Shown piece after piece: positions 1-6,854 of a stretch of DNA of 64,000 bases (position 1 is the first letter of the stretch; each line of letters begins with the position of its first letter). Position numbers and translations under genes: made by a program. This DNA comes from JBBROS01 sp965217935 (lineage in GTDB: Bacteria > Pseudomonadota > Alphaproteobacteria > Acetobacterales > Acetobacteraceae): the NCBI GenBank assembly GCA_965217935.1, contig OZ244581.1, positions 1,860,001-1,924,000 of the forward strand. Reading direction: 5' to 3'. A model generated the notes under the pieces. That model made no database searches. It worked only from the letters and a program-made list of their open reading frames with translations, and was not told the DNA's origin.

Positions 1-24
1 ACCTGCCCCCAGCGCCGCGGCGGA

Positions 25-1149
25 CTATTTCGGCGCGATCTGGAACCTGCCGTCCTGCATCACCAAAACGACGACGCCCTTGACGCTCGCCGGGTCGCGT
101 CCTTCGGTGAAGGTGAACGGCCCGGTGACGCCGTTGTAGTCCGTCTTCAGCAGCGCCTCGCGGATCGTCTCCGGCTCGGCGGCGCCCGCGCGGTCGATCG
201 CGCGGGCCAGGATGTGCATGGCGTCGAACGCCTGGGCCGCGAACTGGTCCGGCGGCTGGCCGTACTTGGCCTCATAGGCCTTCACGAAGGCTTGATTCGC
301 CGGGTCGTCCTTGCCCAGGAACCACGGGCTGCCGACGATCAGCCCATTGGCCGCGGCCCCCGCGATCTCGCCCAGCTTCGGCGAGTTGCTGCCGTTGCCG
401 CCGATGAACTGCGTCTCGTCGCCGAACCCAAGCTGACGCGCCTGCAGCAGCACCCCGGACACCGGCTCGACCAGGGCCGAGATGCCGACCGCGTCGGGCT
501 TCAGCGACTTGATCTTGGTCAACTGCGCGCTGAAATCGGTGTCCTTGCCGGAAAAGCTCTCGATCGCCAGGATCTTGAGCCCGGCCTTCTCGGCCGCCGC
601 CTTCATCGTGTCGAAGCCGGACTTGCTGAACGCGTCGTCGTTCGCGTACATCAGCGCGATCGTCTTGACGCCATGCGTCTTGGCATACGCGAGCGTGACC
701 GGGATCACGTCGCTCTCGGGCAGGCTGGTGCGGAACACGTAAGGCCCGATCGCGGTGATGCCGGTGGCCGTCGTGCTGGTGCCGATGATCGGGATCTTGC
801 GCCCGTTCACCACCGGGCCGACCGCGAACATCTCGTTGGACAGGGTCGGGCCGATGATGGCGACCACCTTGTCGCGCCCGATCAGCTTGCGGGCGGCGTT
901 GATCGCCTGGTCCTTGTTGGCCGCGCTGTCCTCGACGGTCAGGCCGATCGTGCGCCCGCCGAGCACGCCCGTCTGGTTCACCTCTCCCAGCGCGAGTTCA
1001 AGGCCGTTCTTGATCGCGACGCCGTAGGCGGCGTTGGGGCCGCTAAGAATCTCGATCGAGCCGACCGGAACCGGGTCCTTCGATTGCGCCCACAGTGGCG
1101 TGGCGAACGCGGCCATGACGGCGGCGGCGAGCATGGTCCTGCGCAGCAT
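25..1149 (-). CDS. ABC transporter substrate-binding protein, branched-chain amino acid type
   Basis: Periplasmic ligand-binding protein of the LivJ/LivK class (Peripla_BP_6), which delivers branched-chain amino acids or related small acids to an inner-membrane ABC importer. The 374-residue product opens with a Sec signal peptide (MLRRTMLAAAVMAAF, cleavage after the AQS region). The mature N-terminus has the typical VGSIEILSGPNAAYG strand-loop, followed by IIGPTLSNEM and the conserved C-terminal segment FAAQAFDAMHILARAI. The ATG is preceded by GGAGG with a 6-nt spacer. No permease or ATPase gene follows before the window edge 24 bases away, so any partner genes would lie to the left. The substrate cannot be read from the sequence. 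Confidence 0.93.
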   Translation of the reverse strand: MLRRTMLAAAVMAAFATPLWAQSKDPVPVGSIEILSGPNAAYGVAIKNGLELALGEVNQTGVLGGRTIGLTVEDSAANKDQAINAARKLIGRDKVVAIIGPTLSNEMFAVGPVVNGRKIPIIGTSTTATGITAIGPYVFRTSLPESDVIPVTLAYAKTHGVKTIALMYANDDAFSKSGFDTMKAAAEKAGLKILAIESFSGKDTDFSAQLTKIKSLKPDAVGISALVEPVSGVLLQARQLGFGDETQFIGGNGSNSPKLGEIAGAAANGLIVGSPWFLGKDDPANQAFVKAYEAKYGQPPDQFAAQAFDAMHILARAIDRAGAAEPETIREALLKTDYNGVTGPFTFTEGRDPASVKGVVVLVMQDGRFQIAPK

Positions 1150-1303
1150 AGCGTTCCTCCAGCAAAACCGGGCTTGGCCGGGATGATTGAGGCGGGACCG
1201 TATCGGAAACCGCGCCTAAATCAAGCCGGGCGGTTGCCGGTCAGGCAATGGCAAGCGATTGTGCCGCCATGCACGACAATGACCTGCCCCATCGGCCCGC
1301 GCC

Positions 1304-2104
1304 ATGAGGCTGCGCGTCGCCACCTGGAACATCAACTCGCTGCGCCTCCGCCTGCCGTTGCTGGAGACGCTGGTCGAAGCGCTTGACCCCGACGTGATCT
1401 GCCTGCAGGAAACCAAGGTCCCGGACGACCTGTTCCCCAACGATGCGCCGGCGGCCTTGGGCTACCCGCACGTCGTCCGGCGCGGCATGAAGGGCTACAA
1501 CGGCGTGGCCATCCTGTCGCGGCTGCCGCTGGCGGCCTTTGATCTCGCGCCCGATTGGTGCGCCAAAGGCGATTGCCGCCACATCGCCGTGCAGCTGCAA
1601 GCGCCATCAGGCCCGATCGAGTTGCACGATTTCTACGTCCCGGCCGGCGGCGACCTGCCCGACCCGGCGCTCAACCCGAAATTCGCCCACAAGCTGGCGT
1701 TCGTGGCGGAGGCGGCCCATTGGTTCCAAGCCCGGCGCATCGAACGGTGCATCTTGGCCGGCGACCTCAACATCGCCCCGCTCGAACAGGATGTCTGGAG
1801 CCATCGGCAGTTGCTGGGCGTCGTCAGCCACACGCCGGTGGAGGTCGCCCATATGCAGGCTTGGCTCGCCGCCGGGTTCGTCGACGCGATGCGGCATTTC
1901 GTGCCATCTGAGCAAAAGCTCTATACCTGGTGGTCCTACCGCAACCGGAACTGGAAGGTTGCGAACCGCGGCCGGCGGCTTGACCATGTCTGGGTGACGC
2001 CGGACCTGGTTGCCGGACTGCGGTCAATGCGGGTGCTGACCGAGGCGCGGGATTGGGCGCGCGGGTCGGACCACGTGCCGGTCTGCGTGGACATAGAGGC
2101 GTAA
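1304..2104 (+). CDS. xth: Exodeoxyribonuclease III
   Basis: AP endonuclease and 3'-5' exonuclease of base excision repair (endonuclease/exonuclease/phosphatase fold). The 266-residue length is normal for the XthA family. Recognisable active-site blocks are ATWNINSLR at the N-terminus, CLQETK with the metal-binding Glu, the GDLNIAP block with Asp/Asn, WWSYRNRNW, and the C-terminal GSDHVPV with catalytic Asp-His. It is transcribed away from the binding-protein gene and ends 1 nt before the convergent yjbQ-like gene. No clear Shine-Dalgarno sequence precedes the ATG, but the Met start matches the family N-terminus. Confidence 0.95.
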   Translation: MRLRVATWNINSLRLRLPLLETLVEALDPDVICLQETKVPDDLFPNDAPAALGYPHVVRRGMKGYNGVAILSRLPLAAFDLAPDWCAKGDCRHIAVQLQAPSGPIELHDFYVPAGGDLPDPALNPKFAHKLAFVAEAAHWFQARRIERCILAGDLNIAPLEQDVWSHRQLLGVVSHTPVEVAHMQAWLAAGFVDAMRHFVPSEQKLYTWWSYRNRNWKVANRGRRLDHVWVTPDLVAGLRSMRVLTEARDWARGSDHVPVCVDIEA

Positions 2105-2105
2105 C

Positions 2106-2525
2106 CTAATCCGCCAGCAGATGCAGCACGACTTCCCGTCGGTGCGGGCGGTCCCGGTGCTCGAACAGGTAGATGCCCTGCCAAGTGCCCAGCGCCGGCT
2201 CGCCATCGGCCACCGGGATCGTCAGGCCGGGCTGGGTCAGCGCGCTCCGAAGATGCGCCGGCATGTCGTCCGGTCCCTCGTCGGCGTGGCGGTAGCGGCC
2301 TCTCGCATGGGGCGCCAGCGCCGCGAAGAAGTCCTGCAGGTCGGCGCGCACGTCCGGACTTGCGTTCTCCTGCACCATCAACGACGCCGAGGTATGCCGG
2401 CACCACAGCGTCAGCAACCCGGTCCCGATCCCCTCCCCGGCCACCCAGCGCCGCACCGGGCTGGTGATCTCGACCAGGCCGGGGCCGCGCGTCTCGACAG
2501 TAAGCCGGTGGACCGCCTGCGTCAC
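2106..2525 (-). CDS. YjbQ family protein (UPF0047, secondary thiamine-phosphate synthase-like)
   Basis: Member of the YjbQ/UPF0047 family, small trimeric proteins with weak thiamine-phosphate synthase activity and otherwise unclear function. The 139-residue product shows the family signature HTSASLMVQENASPDV, the GRYRHADEGPDDMPAHL block and the C-terminal GTWQGIYLFEHRDRPHRR. A longer open frame extends upstream, but the start is set at the GTG at 2525 because it overlaps the stop of the upstream creA-like gene as GTGA (translational coupling) and because family similarity begins at TQAVHRLTVETRG. Confidence 0.88.
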   Translation of the reverse strand: MTQAVHRLTVETRGPGLVEITSPVRRWVAGEGIGTGLLTLWCRHTSASLMVQENASPDVRADLQDFFAALAPHARGRYRHADEGPDDMPAHLRSALTQPGLTIPVADGEPALGTWQGIYLFEHRDRPHRREVVLHLLAD

Positions 2526-2998
2526 GGCGTATCCGGCGCGACGGGAACCACGGTCACGCTGTTGTAGGGGCTGCCGCCGGTGCTGAGCGCCTTGGTGGAC
2601 CACACGAGATACACCAGCACCCGCTTCTGCTCGTCCCACATGCGGCTGACGCGGATTTCCTTGAACAGCCAATTGGCCGACGCCCCGAACACGACCTCGT
2701 TGTCGGGCATCTTGGCCGGCACCGTCACCGGGCCGGTCGCGCGGCAGGAGATGCTGAACCGGCTCGGGTCGGTGGCCAGGCCGATGGTGCCCTTGATGCC
2801 GCCCGTCTCCGCGCGCGAGAGGTAGCAGCTTACCCCAGGCACCCTCGGATCGTCGTAACGGTCGACGACGATGCGGTCGTTGCGGCCGAGCACGCGGAAC
2901 GTCGTGCTGACGTCGCCGATGCGGGTCGGGTTGTCGGCGGCAAGGCCGGGCGCTGCGAATCCGCAGAGTAGGAAGGAGCAGACGAGCAGGCGGCGCAT
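2522..2998 (-). CDS. creA: CreA family protein
   Basis: Periplasmic protein of the CreA family (E. coli CreA, function unknown). From the chosen start the product is 158 residues with a clear signal peptide, MRRLLVCSFLLCGFAAPGLA. The mature part shows family features: VSTTFRVLGRNDRIVVDRYDDP, GVSCYLSRA with a conserved Cys, SISCRATGPV, and SRMWDEQKRVLVYLVWSTK. In-frame ATGs also lie at 3007 and 3013. The one at 2998 is preferred because GGGA sits 9 nt upstream and the signal peptide then begins immediately. It is coupled to the following yjbQ-like gene by a GTGA overlap. Confidence 0.88.
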   Translation of the reverse strand: MRRLLVCSFLLCGFAAPGLAADNPTRIGDVSTTFRVLGRNDRIVVDRYDDPRVPGVSCYLSRAETGGIKGTIGLATDPSRFSISCRATGPVTVPAKMPDNEVVFGASANWLFKEIRVSRMWDEQKRVLVYLVWSTKALSTGGSPYNSVTVVPVAPDTP

Positions 2999-3129
2999 GT
3001 TTCGCATTCCCATGTCATTGCCGAACACATGCCCGTCTCCCGCCGTCGGCGCAACCGCGCGCCCTCCCCATCCGTCCGACCGTGCATCGCGCGGCAAGGA
3101 CGCTCATATCGGGACTCCAAGGAGGCCGC

Positions 3130-4014
3130 ATGACTGACACGCTCACCAGCTTTTCCAACAGACTTGCCGACCATGTGGCGGCCGCGGCGCCCGGCCTGGT
3201 CGCGCTCTATCCCGGCAGCCGGGCCCAGCGCACCGGGTACGCCTGGCAATCGGGCCTGGTCGTGACGAGCGAGCAGCGCCTGCCGGATGCCGAGGACGCG
3301 CCGGCCATGCTGCCCGGCGGCGGCGAGACGATGGCAAAGCTGGCCGGGCGGGACCCGGGCACGAACCTCGCCGTCTTCAGGCTCGGCGTCGATGCGCCCG
3401 CCCTGGCCGACGCCGAGCCGCGCGTGGGCGCCTTGGCCTTCGCGCTCGGCAGCGCCGAGGGCAGCCCGACGGCCGCCATGGGCCTGGTGCACCAGCTCGG
3501 CCCGGCCTGGGACAGCATGGCAGGCGGCACGATCGACCGGCTGATCCGGCTTGACCTGCGGCTCTCCTCGATGGCCGAGGGCGGGCCGGTGCTGGACGCC
3601 TCGGGCGGCCTGTTGGGCATGTCCACCTTCGGGCCGCGACGCCGGGTTCTCGTGATCCCGGCGAGCACGGTCCGCCGTGCGCTGCCGGCGCTGATGGAGG
3701 GCCGCGCCGAAAGCCGGGGCTGGCTCGGCCTCGGCCTGCAGCCCGTCGGGTTGCCGGCCGGGCTACGCGAGGCGGCCGGGCGCGACACCGGCCTGATGGT
3801 CATGAGCGTGGCGCCGAACGGCCCGGCGGAACAGGCCGGGGTTCTGCCCGGCGACATCCTGCTGGACGTGGACGGCATGCCGGCGCCGCACCCGCGCGCC
3901 GTCGCACGCGCCCTGGCGGGGGATCGCGTCGGGACGGCGGCGCCGCTCAAGCTGCTGCGGGGCGGCTCGCCGATCGAGCTGTCCGCGACCATCGCGTCCC
4001 GGCCGGCGCCGTGA
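3130..4014 (+). CDS. HtrA-like (S1C) PDZ protein lacking the catalytic triad
   Basis: 294-residue protein with trypsin-like fold signatures (about 20-190) and a C-terminal PDZ domain (about 195-290, SRGWLGLGLQPVGL and GPAEQAGVLPGDILLDVDG). In family terms it is a DegP/DegQ relative, yet each triad position looks substituted. The His block reads VVTSEQRL (Gln49 for His), the Asp block GTNLAVFRL (Asn79 for Asp), and the GNSGGP nucleophile block MAEGGPVLD (Glu150 for Ser). No signal peptide is evident. The start is fixed by AGGAGG 4 nt before the ATG. The TGA overlaps the GTG of a LuxR-type regulator, so the two are probably made together. I infer a binding or sensory role, perhaps through the PDZ domain, rather than proteolysis. 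Confidence 0.85.
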   Translation: MTDTLTSFSNRLADHVAAAAPGLVALYPGSRAQRTGYAWQSGLVVTSEQRLPDAEDAPAMLPGGGETMAKLAGRDPGTNLAVFRLGVDAPALADAEPRVGALAFALGSAEGSPTAAMGLVHQLGPAWDSMAGGTIDRLIRLDLRLSSMAEGGPVLDASGGLLGMSTFGPRRRVLVIPASTVRRALPALMEGRAESRGWLGLGLQPVGLPAGLREAAGRDTGLMVMSVAPNGPAEQAGVLPGDILLDVDGMPAPHPRAVARALAGDRVGTAAPLKLLRGGSPIELSATIASRPAP

Positions 4015-4535
4015 TCGGCCTTGCTGCCCGGCGGGCCGGGGCGGCGCCGTTGCAGATCGCCATCCTGGCCGCGGAACCGGTTTGCGCCGCAGGCCTCGCG
4101 GCCCGGGTGGCCCTGGCCGGGCATGTCCTGGCCGAACCCGACACGGCCGACGTCGTGCTCGCCGACGCCGCATCGTCCGTGCCGCCCGAGCAAGCTGTCC
4201 TGCGCATCGGCCCCGGCGGCGCGGTGCCAGCCGGGCTTGCTCCCGCGCAGCTCGACGCCGCCCTGCGCGCGGTGGCGGTTGGGCTCAGGGTCAGCCTGCC
4301 GGCCGGACCGGACGGGTTCTCGCCCGCGGAACCGCGTCCGCTGCTCACGCCGCGCGAACTGGAGATCCTCGCCTGCGTCGGCGAGGGGCTCAGCAACAAG
4401 GCCGCGGCCCGGCGGCTCGGCATCAGCGCCCATACTGTCAAGTTCCACTTGGAGGCGGTGTTCGCAAAGCTCGGTGCGACGAGCCGGACCGATGCCGTCG
4501 CCCGGGGCCTGCGGGGCGGGCTGATCCTGCTTTAG
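4011..4535 (+). CDS. LuxR-type HTH response-regulator-like transcription factor
   Basis: 174-residue protein with a shortened, divergent receiver-like N-terminus (about 14-90; the line DVVLADAA may be the remains of the phospho-acceptor strand) and an intact GerE/LuxR helix-turn-helix (about 108-170: LTPRELEILACVGEGLSNKA, ISAHTVKFHLEAVFAKLGA, RTDAVARGL). The DNA-binding half is convincing; the receiver lacks the usual acidic pocket, so control by phosphorylation is doubtful. It starts at GTG 4011, overlapping the stop of the inactive HtrA-like gene by GTGA. This suggests one regulatory unit in which the PDZ protein may modulate the regulator (inference). Confidence 0.87.
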   Translation: MIGLAARRAGAAPLQIAILAAEPVCAAGLAARVALAGHVLAEPDTADVVLADAASSVPPEQAVLRIGPGGAVPAGLAPAQLDAALRAVAVGLRVSLPAGPDGFSPAEPRPLLTPRELEILACVGEGLSNKAAARRLGISAHTVKFHLEAVFAKLGATSRTDAVARGLRGGLILL

Positions 4536-4671
4536 CGCGAACCCAGTTGGCTCCGGTCTTCGGGCGTTCGTGAGAACTGGGCATCGGTAGGCCCGTCGCT
4601 GCACCACCAGTCAGCGCCCGGAGCCGAAATCTAACGATGTGTCCCATGCCATCAAATGGTTGACGGCCCCG

Positions 4672-4758
4672 TGGTGGAGGGGGTTGGATTCGAACCAACG
4701 TAGCCATTACAGCAGCGGATTTACAGTCCGCCCCCTTTAGCCACTCGGGCACCCCTCC
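4672..4758 (-). tRNA. tRNA-Tyr (GTA)
   Basis: Read on the minus strand this is an 87-nt class II tRNA with encoded CCA. The 7-bp acceptor stem pairs GGAGGGG with CCCCTCC, the discriminator is A, the anticodon loop reads CTGTAAA (anticodon GTA), a long variable arm follows, and the T-arm contains GGTTCGAATCC. It stands alone between the LuxR-type gene and the rRNA methyltransferase gene. Confidence 0.97.
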
Positions 4759-4864
4759 GTCGCTCGCGGGGTAGCCCCAGGGCGGCGCTGTTGTCAATCA
4801 GAACCGGCCCCGGTCATCGTCTTGCGGCATACACAAAGGCCGCCGCCGCCCCTATAACGCGGAC

Positions 4865-5833
4865 ATGCAATCGAAACCCCCCGGCGGCTCGAACGGGCCG
4901 CGGCGTTCACCACCCCGGGACCGCGCGTCTGGCCCGCGTCCAAGCCGTCCGCCGGAGCCAGGGCAGCAGAGGGGCAAGCCGCGGCCACCGCCCCGGGCGC
5001 CGGCCCCGGCGGCGGAGCCGGTGCGCGCGCCGCCGCCGCGGCCGCCATCGGCCGATACGTTGCGCGCGCCTGCCGTGGCGCGGCCGCCGCCGAGTTCGCG
5101 TCCGGCCGGGCCGGTTGCGCCGCGGGGCAGCGTTTGGCTGCATGGGACGCACGCGGTCGCCGCCGCGCTCGCCAACCCCGGGCGGCGGCTGAAACGGCTC
5201 GTGCTGACCGAGGATGCCGAGACAGGGCTAGCGGCGCGGACGCCGCAGCCTTGGCCGCTCGCGGCCGAGCGGATCGAGCGGAACCAGCTCGACCGGCTGC
5301 TGGGGCGCGATACGGTGCATCAGGGCGCGGCGCTGCTGGCCGACTTGCTGCCGCCGCCGTCGATGGCGGCGGTGCTGGCGCGGCCGGGGCCGATCCTGGT
5401 GCTGGATCAGGTGACGGACCCCCGCAACATCGGCGCCACGTTGCGCAGCGCCGCGGCATTCGGCGCGGCGGGCGTGGTGCTGCAGGACCGCAACGCGCCG
5501 GAGGAGACCGGGGTGATGGCGAAGGCGGCCTCGGGGGCGCTCGAGACGGTGCCGCTGTTGCGGGCGGTCAATCTGGCGCGCACGCTGGCGGCGCTGAAAG
5601 CGGCCGGACTGTGGGTGGTCGGGCTTGAGGCGAATGCCCAGCCCCTGCGCGGCGAGGCGTTGCGCGAACGCCGGGCCGTGCTGGTGCTGGGCGCGGAGGG
5701 GGACGGGATGCGGCGGCTGGTGCGCGAGACCTGCGACGAGCTGTGCGGCCTGGCGATGCCGGGCGGCATGGAGAGCCTGAACGTGTCGGCAGCGGCGACG
5801 CTGGCGCTCTATGAACTGGCCCGGCCGGCATGA
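4865..5833 (+). CDS. rlmB: TrmH/SpoU family 23S rRNA 2'-O-methyltransferase (RlmB-like)
   Basis: SPOUT-class methyltransferase, most like RlmB, which methylates the 2'-O of G2251 in 23S rRNA using SAM. Of 322 residues, about the first 95 are Pro/Arg/Gly-rich low complexity. An L30e-like substrate-binding domain follows (VWLHGTHAVAAALANPGRR, QGAALLADLLPP). The catalytic knot then carries motif 1 (DQVTDPRNIGATLRSAAAF), motif 2 (VLVLGAEGDGMRRLVRETC) and motif 3 (MPGGMESLNVSAAATLALYE). The extended N-terminus resembles the basic tails of other alphaproteobacterial RlmB proteins and may bind rRNA. The final ATGA overlaps the next gene. Confidence 0.93.
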   Translation: MQSKPPGGSNGPRRSPPRDRASGPRPSRPPEPGQQRGKPRPPPRAPAPAAEPVRAPPPRPPSADTLRAPAVARPPPSSRPAGPVAPRGSVWLHGTHAVAAALANPGRRLKRLVLTEDAETGLAARTPQPWPLAAERIERNQLDRLLGRDTVHQGAALLADLLPPPSMAAVLARPGPILVLDQVTDPRNIGATLRSAAAFGAAGVVLQDRNAPEETGVMAKAASGALETVPLLRAVNLARTLAALKAAGLWVVGLEANAQPLRGEALRERRAVLVLGAEGDGMRRLVRETCDELCGLAMPGGMESLNVSAAATLALYELARPA

Positions 5834-6624
5834 GCGGGTTCTCGCCGGAACGGTGCGCCGCGGCATTGATGGGCGCGCGGCGGGTTCCCCGGGCGGCCCG
5901 GAGTCCGTTGCGGCCGCTCAGCCCGGGCGCGCGGCCCTCGACGCTGGCGGAAGGGATCGCGGCCCAGGTCGCGCTGGCCAGCCTGGCCGACCAGGCGGCG
6001 CCGGGCGGCTTCAAGATCGGCGCGACCACGGCGAGGATGCAGGCCTATCTCGGGCTTGACGGCCCGGCGGCCGGCTTCATGGCGCGCGACAGCCTGCACG
6101 CCAGCGGGAGCACGCTGAGCGTCGCGCCCTTCCTCAACCCTGGTGTGGAGTGCGAGCTGGCGGTGCATCTGGCGCGGGACTTGCCCCCGAAGGCCTATGC
6201 GCCCGAGGAGGCCGGCGACGCGGTTGACCTGGTCATGGCCGGCATCGAGATCGTCGAGAACCGCTACCCGGATTTGCGGGAATTCGGCACGCCGTCGCTC
6301 GTCGCCGACCAGGTGTTCCACGCGGCGGCGATCCTGGGAGCGCCGGCGCAGGACTGGCGCTCGCTCGACCTCGCGTCGATCCGGGGCGAAATGCGGGTCG
6401 CCGGGCAGCCGGTCGGCGCCGGGCAAGGGCGGGAGCTGCTCGGGCATCCGCTGGCGGCGCTGGCCTGGCTCGCCGGCTCGGCCGAGGCGGCGGCGTTCGG
6501 CGGGCTGCGGGCGGGCCAGATCGTAATGCTCGGCAGCGTCACGCCGCCGGTCTGGCTGCAAGGGCCGGCGGAGATTGAGGTCCGGTTCGAGCCGCTGCCG
6601 GCAGTGACGCTCAACCTGGTGTGA
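5830..6624 (+). CDS. 2-keto-4-pentenoate hydratase / fumarylacetoacetase-like protein
   Basis: 264-residue member of the FAH superfamily, MhpD/hydratase branch, which hydrates 2-oxo-pent-4-enoate-type acids in meta-cleavage pathways. Family features visible are GGFKIGATTARMQAYLGL, the metal-binding acidic residues in GVECELAVHLARDLP and MAGIEIVENRYPD, and the C-terminal GQIVMLGSVTPP strand. It starts at an ATG overlapping the stop of the rlmB-like gene (ATGA), implying cotranscription, although no other ring-cleavage gene lies nearby. The true substrate is unknown. Confidence 0.88.
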   Translation: MSGFSPERCAAALMGARRVPRAARSPLRPLSPGARPSTLAEGIAAQVALASLADQAAPGGFKIGATTARMQAYLGLDGPAAGFMARDSLHASGSTLSVAPFLNPGVECELAVHLARDLPPKAYAPEEAGDAVDLVMAGIEIVENRYPDLREFGTPSLVADQVFHAAAILGAPAQDWRSLDLASIRGEMRVAGQPVGAGQGRELLGHPLAALAWLAGSAEAAAFGGLRAGQIVMLGSVTPPVWLQGPAEIEVRFEPLPAVTLNLV

Positions 6625-6719
6625 CAGGCGCGGCGGCTCTGATCGGGTTGCGCGCCGAGGGCTCTCTCAACGGAGCGCCGCCGATGCCGGACCTCCGCCG
6701 CCCCTCCCCCACGTAAATC

Positions 6720-6749
6720 TTGACCCCGCCCCGCCCGGCTCCGCATAAG
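6720..6749 (+). promoter_or_regulatory. Candidate sigma-70 type promoter for ileS
   Basis: TTGACC at 6720-6725 and CATAAG at 6744-6749 are separated by 18 bases, 105 nt before the ileS start codon. Seen by eye only; the region is very GC-rich, which makes an AT-containing -10 box stand out. Confidence 0.35.
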
Positions 6750-6789
6750 CGCGCCGTGGCGACGCCTATTCCAGCGCAATGACCCTCCC

Positions 6790-6811
6790 GGCCCGGTAAC
6801 GCCGCCGGGCC
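6790..6811 (+). promoter_or_regulatory. Hairpin in the ileS leader
   Basis: GGCCCGG (6790-6796) and CCGGGCC (6805-6811) form a perfect 7-bp stem with an 8-nt loop, 43 nt upstream of the ileS ATG and downstream of the candidate promoter. No T run follows, so it is not a simple terminator. A leader structure is possible, but short GC palindromes are frequent at this base composition. Confidence 0.35.
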
Positions 6812-6854
6812 GGCCCCTCCCGCGCGCCCTTTCGCCGGACCGGAAAGCTTCACG

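Noticed and set aside
214..1386. 390-codon open frame antisense to the first binding-protein gene, and many similar long antisense frames elsewhere
   Set aside because: They are mirror frames produced by high-GC codon bias; the translated lines are rich in Arg/His/Ala without domains.
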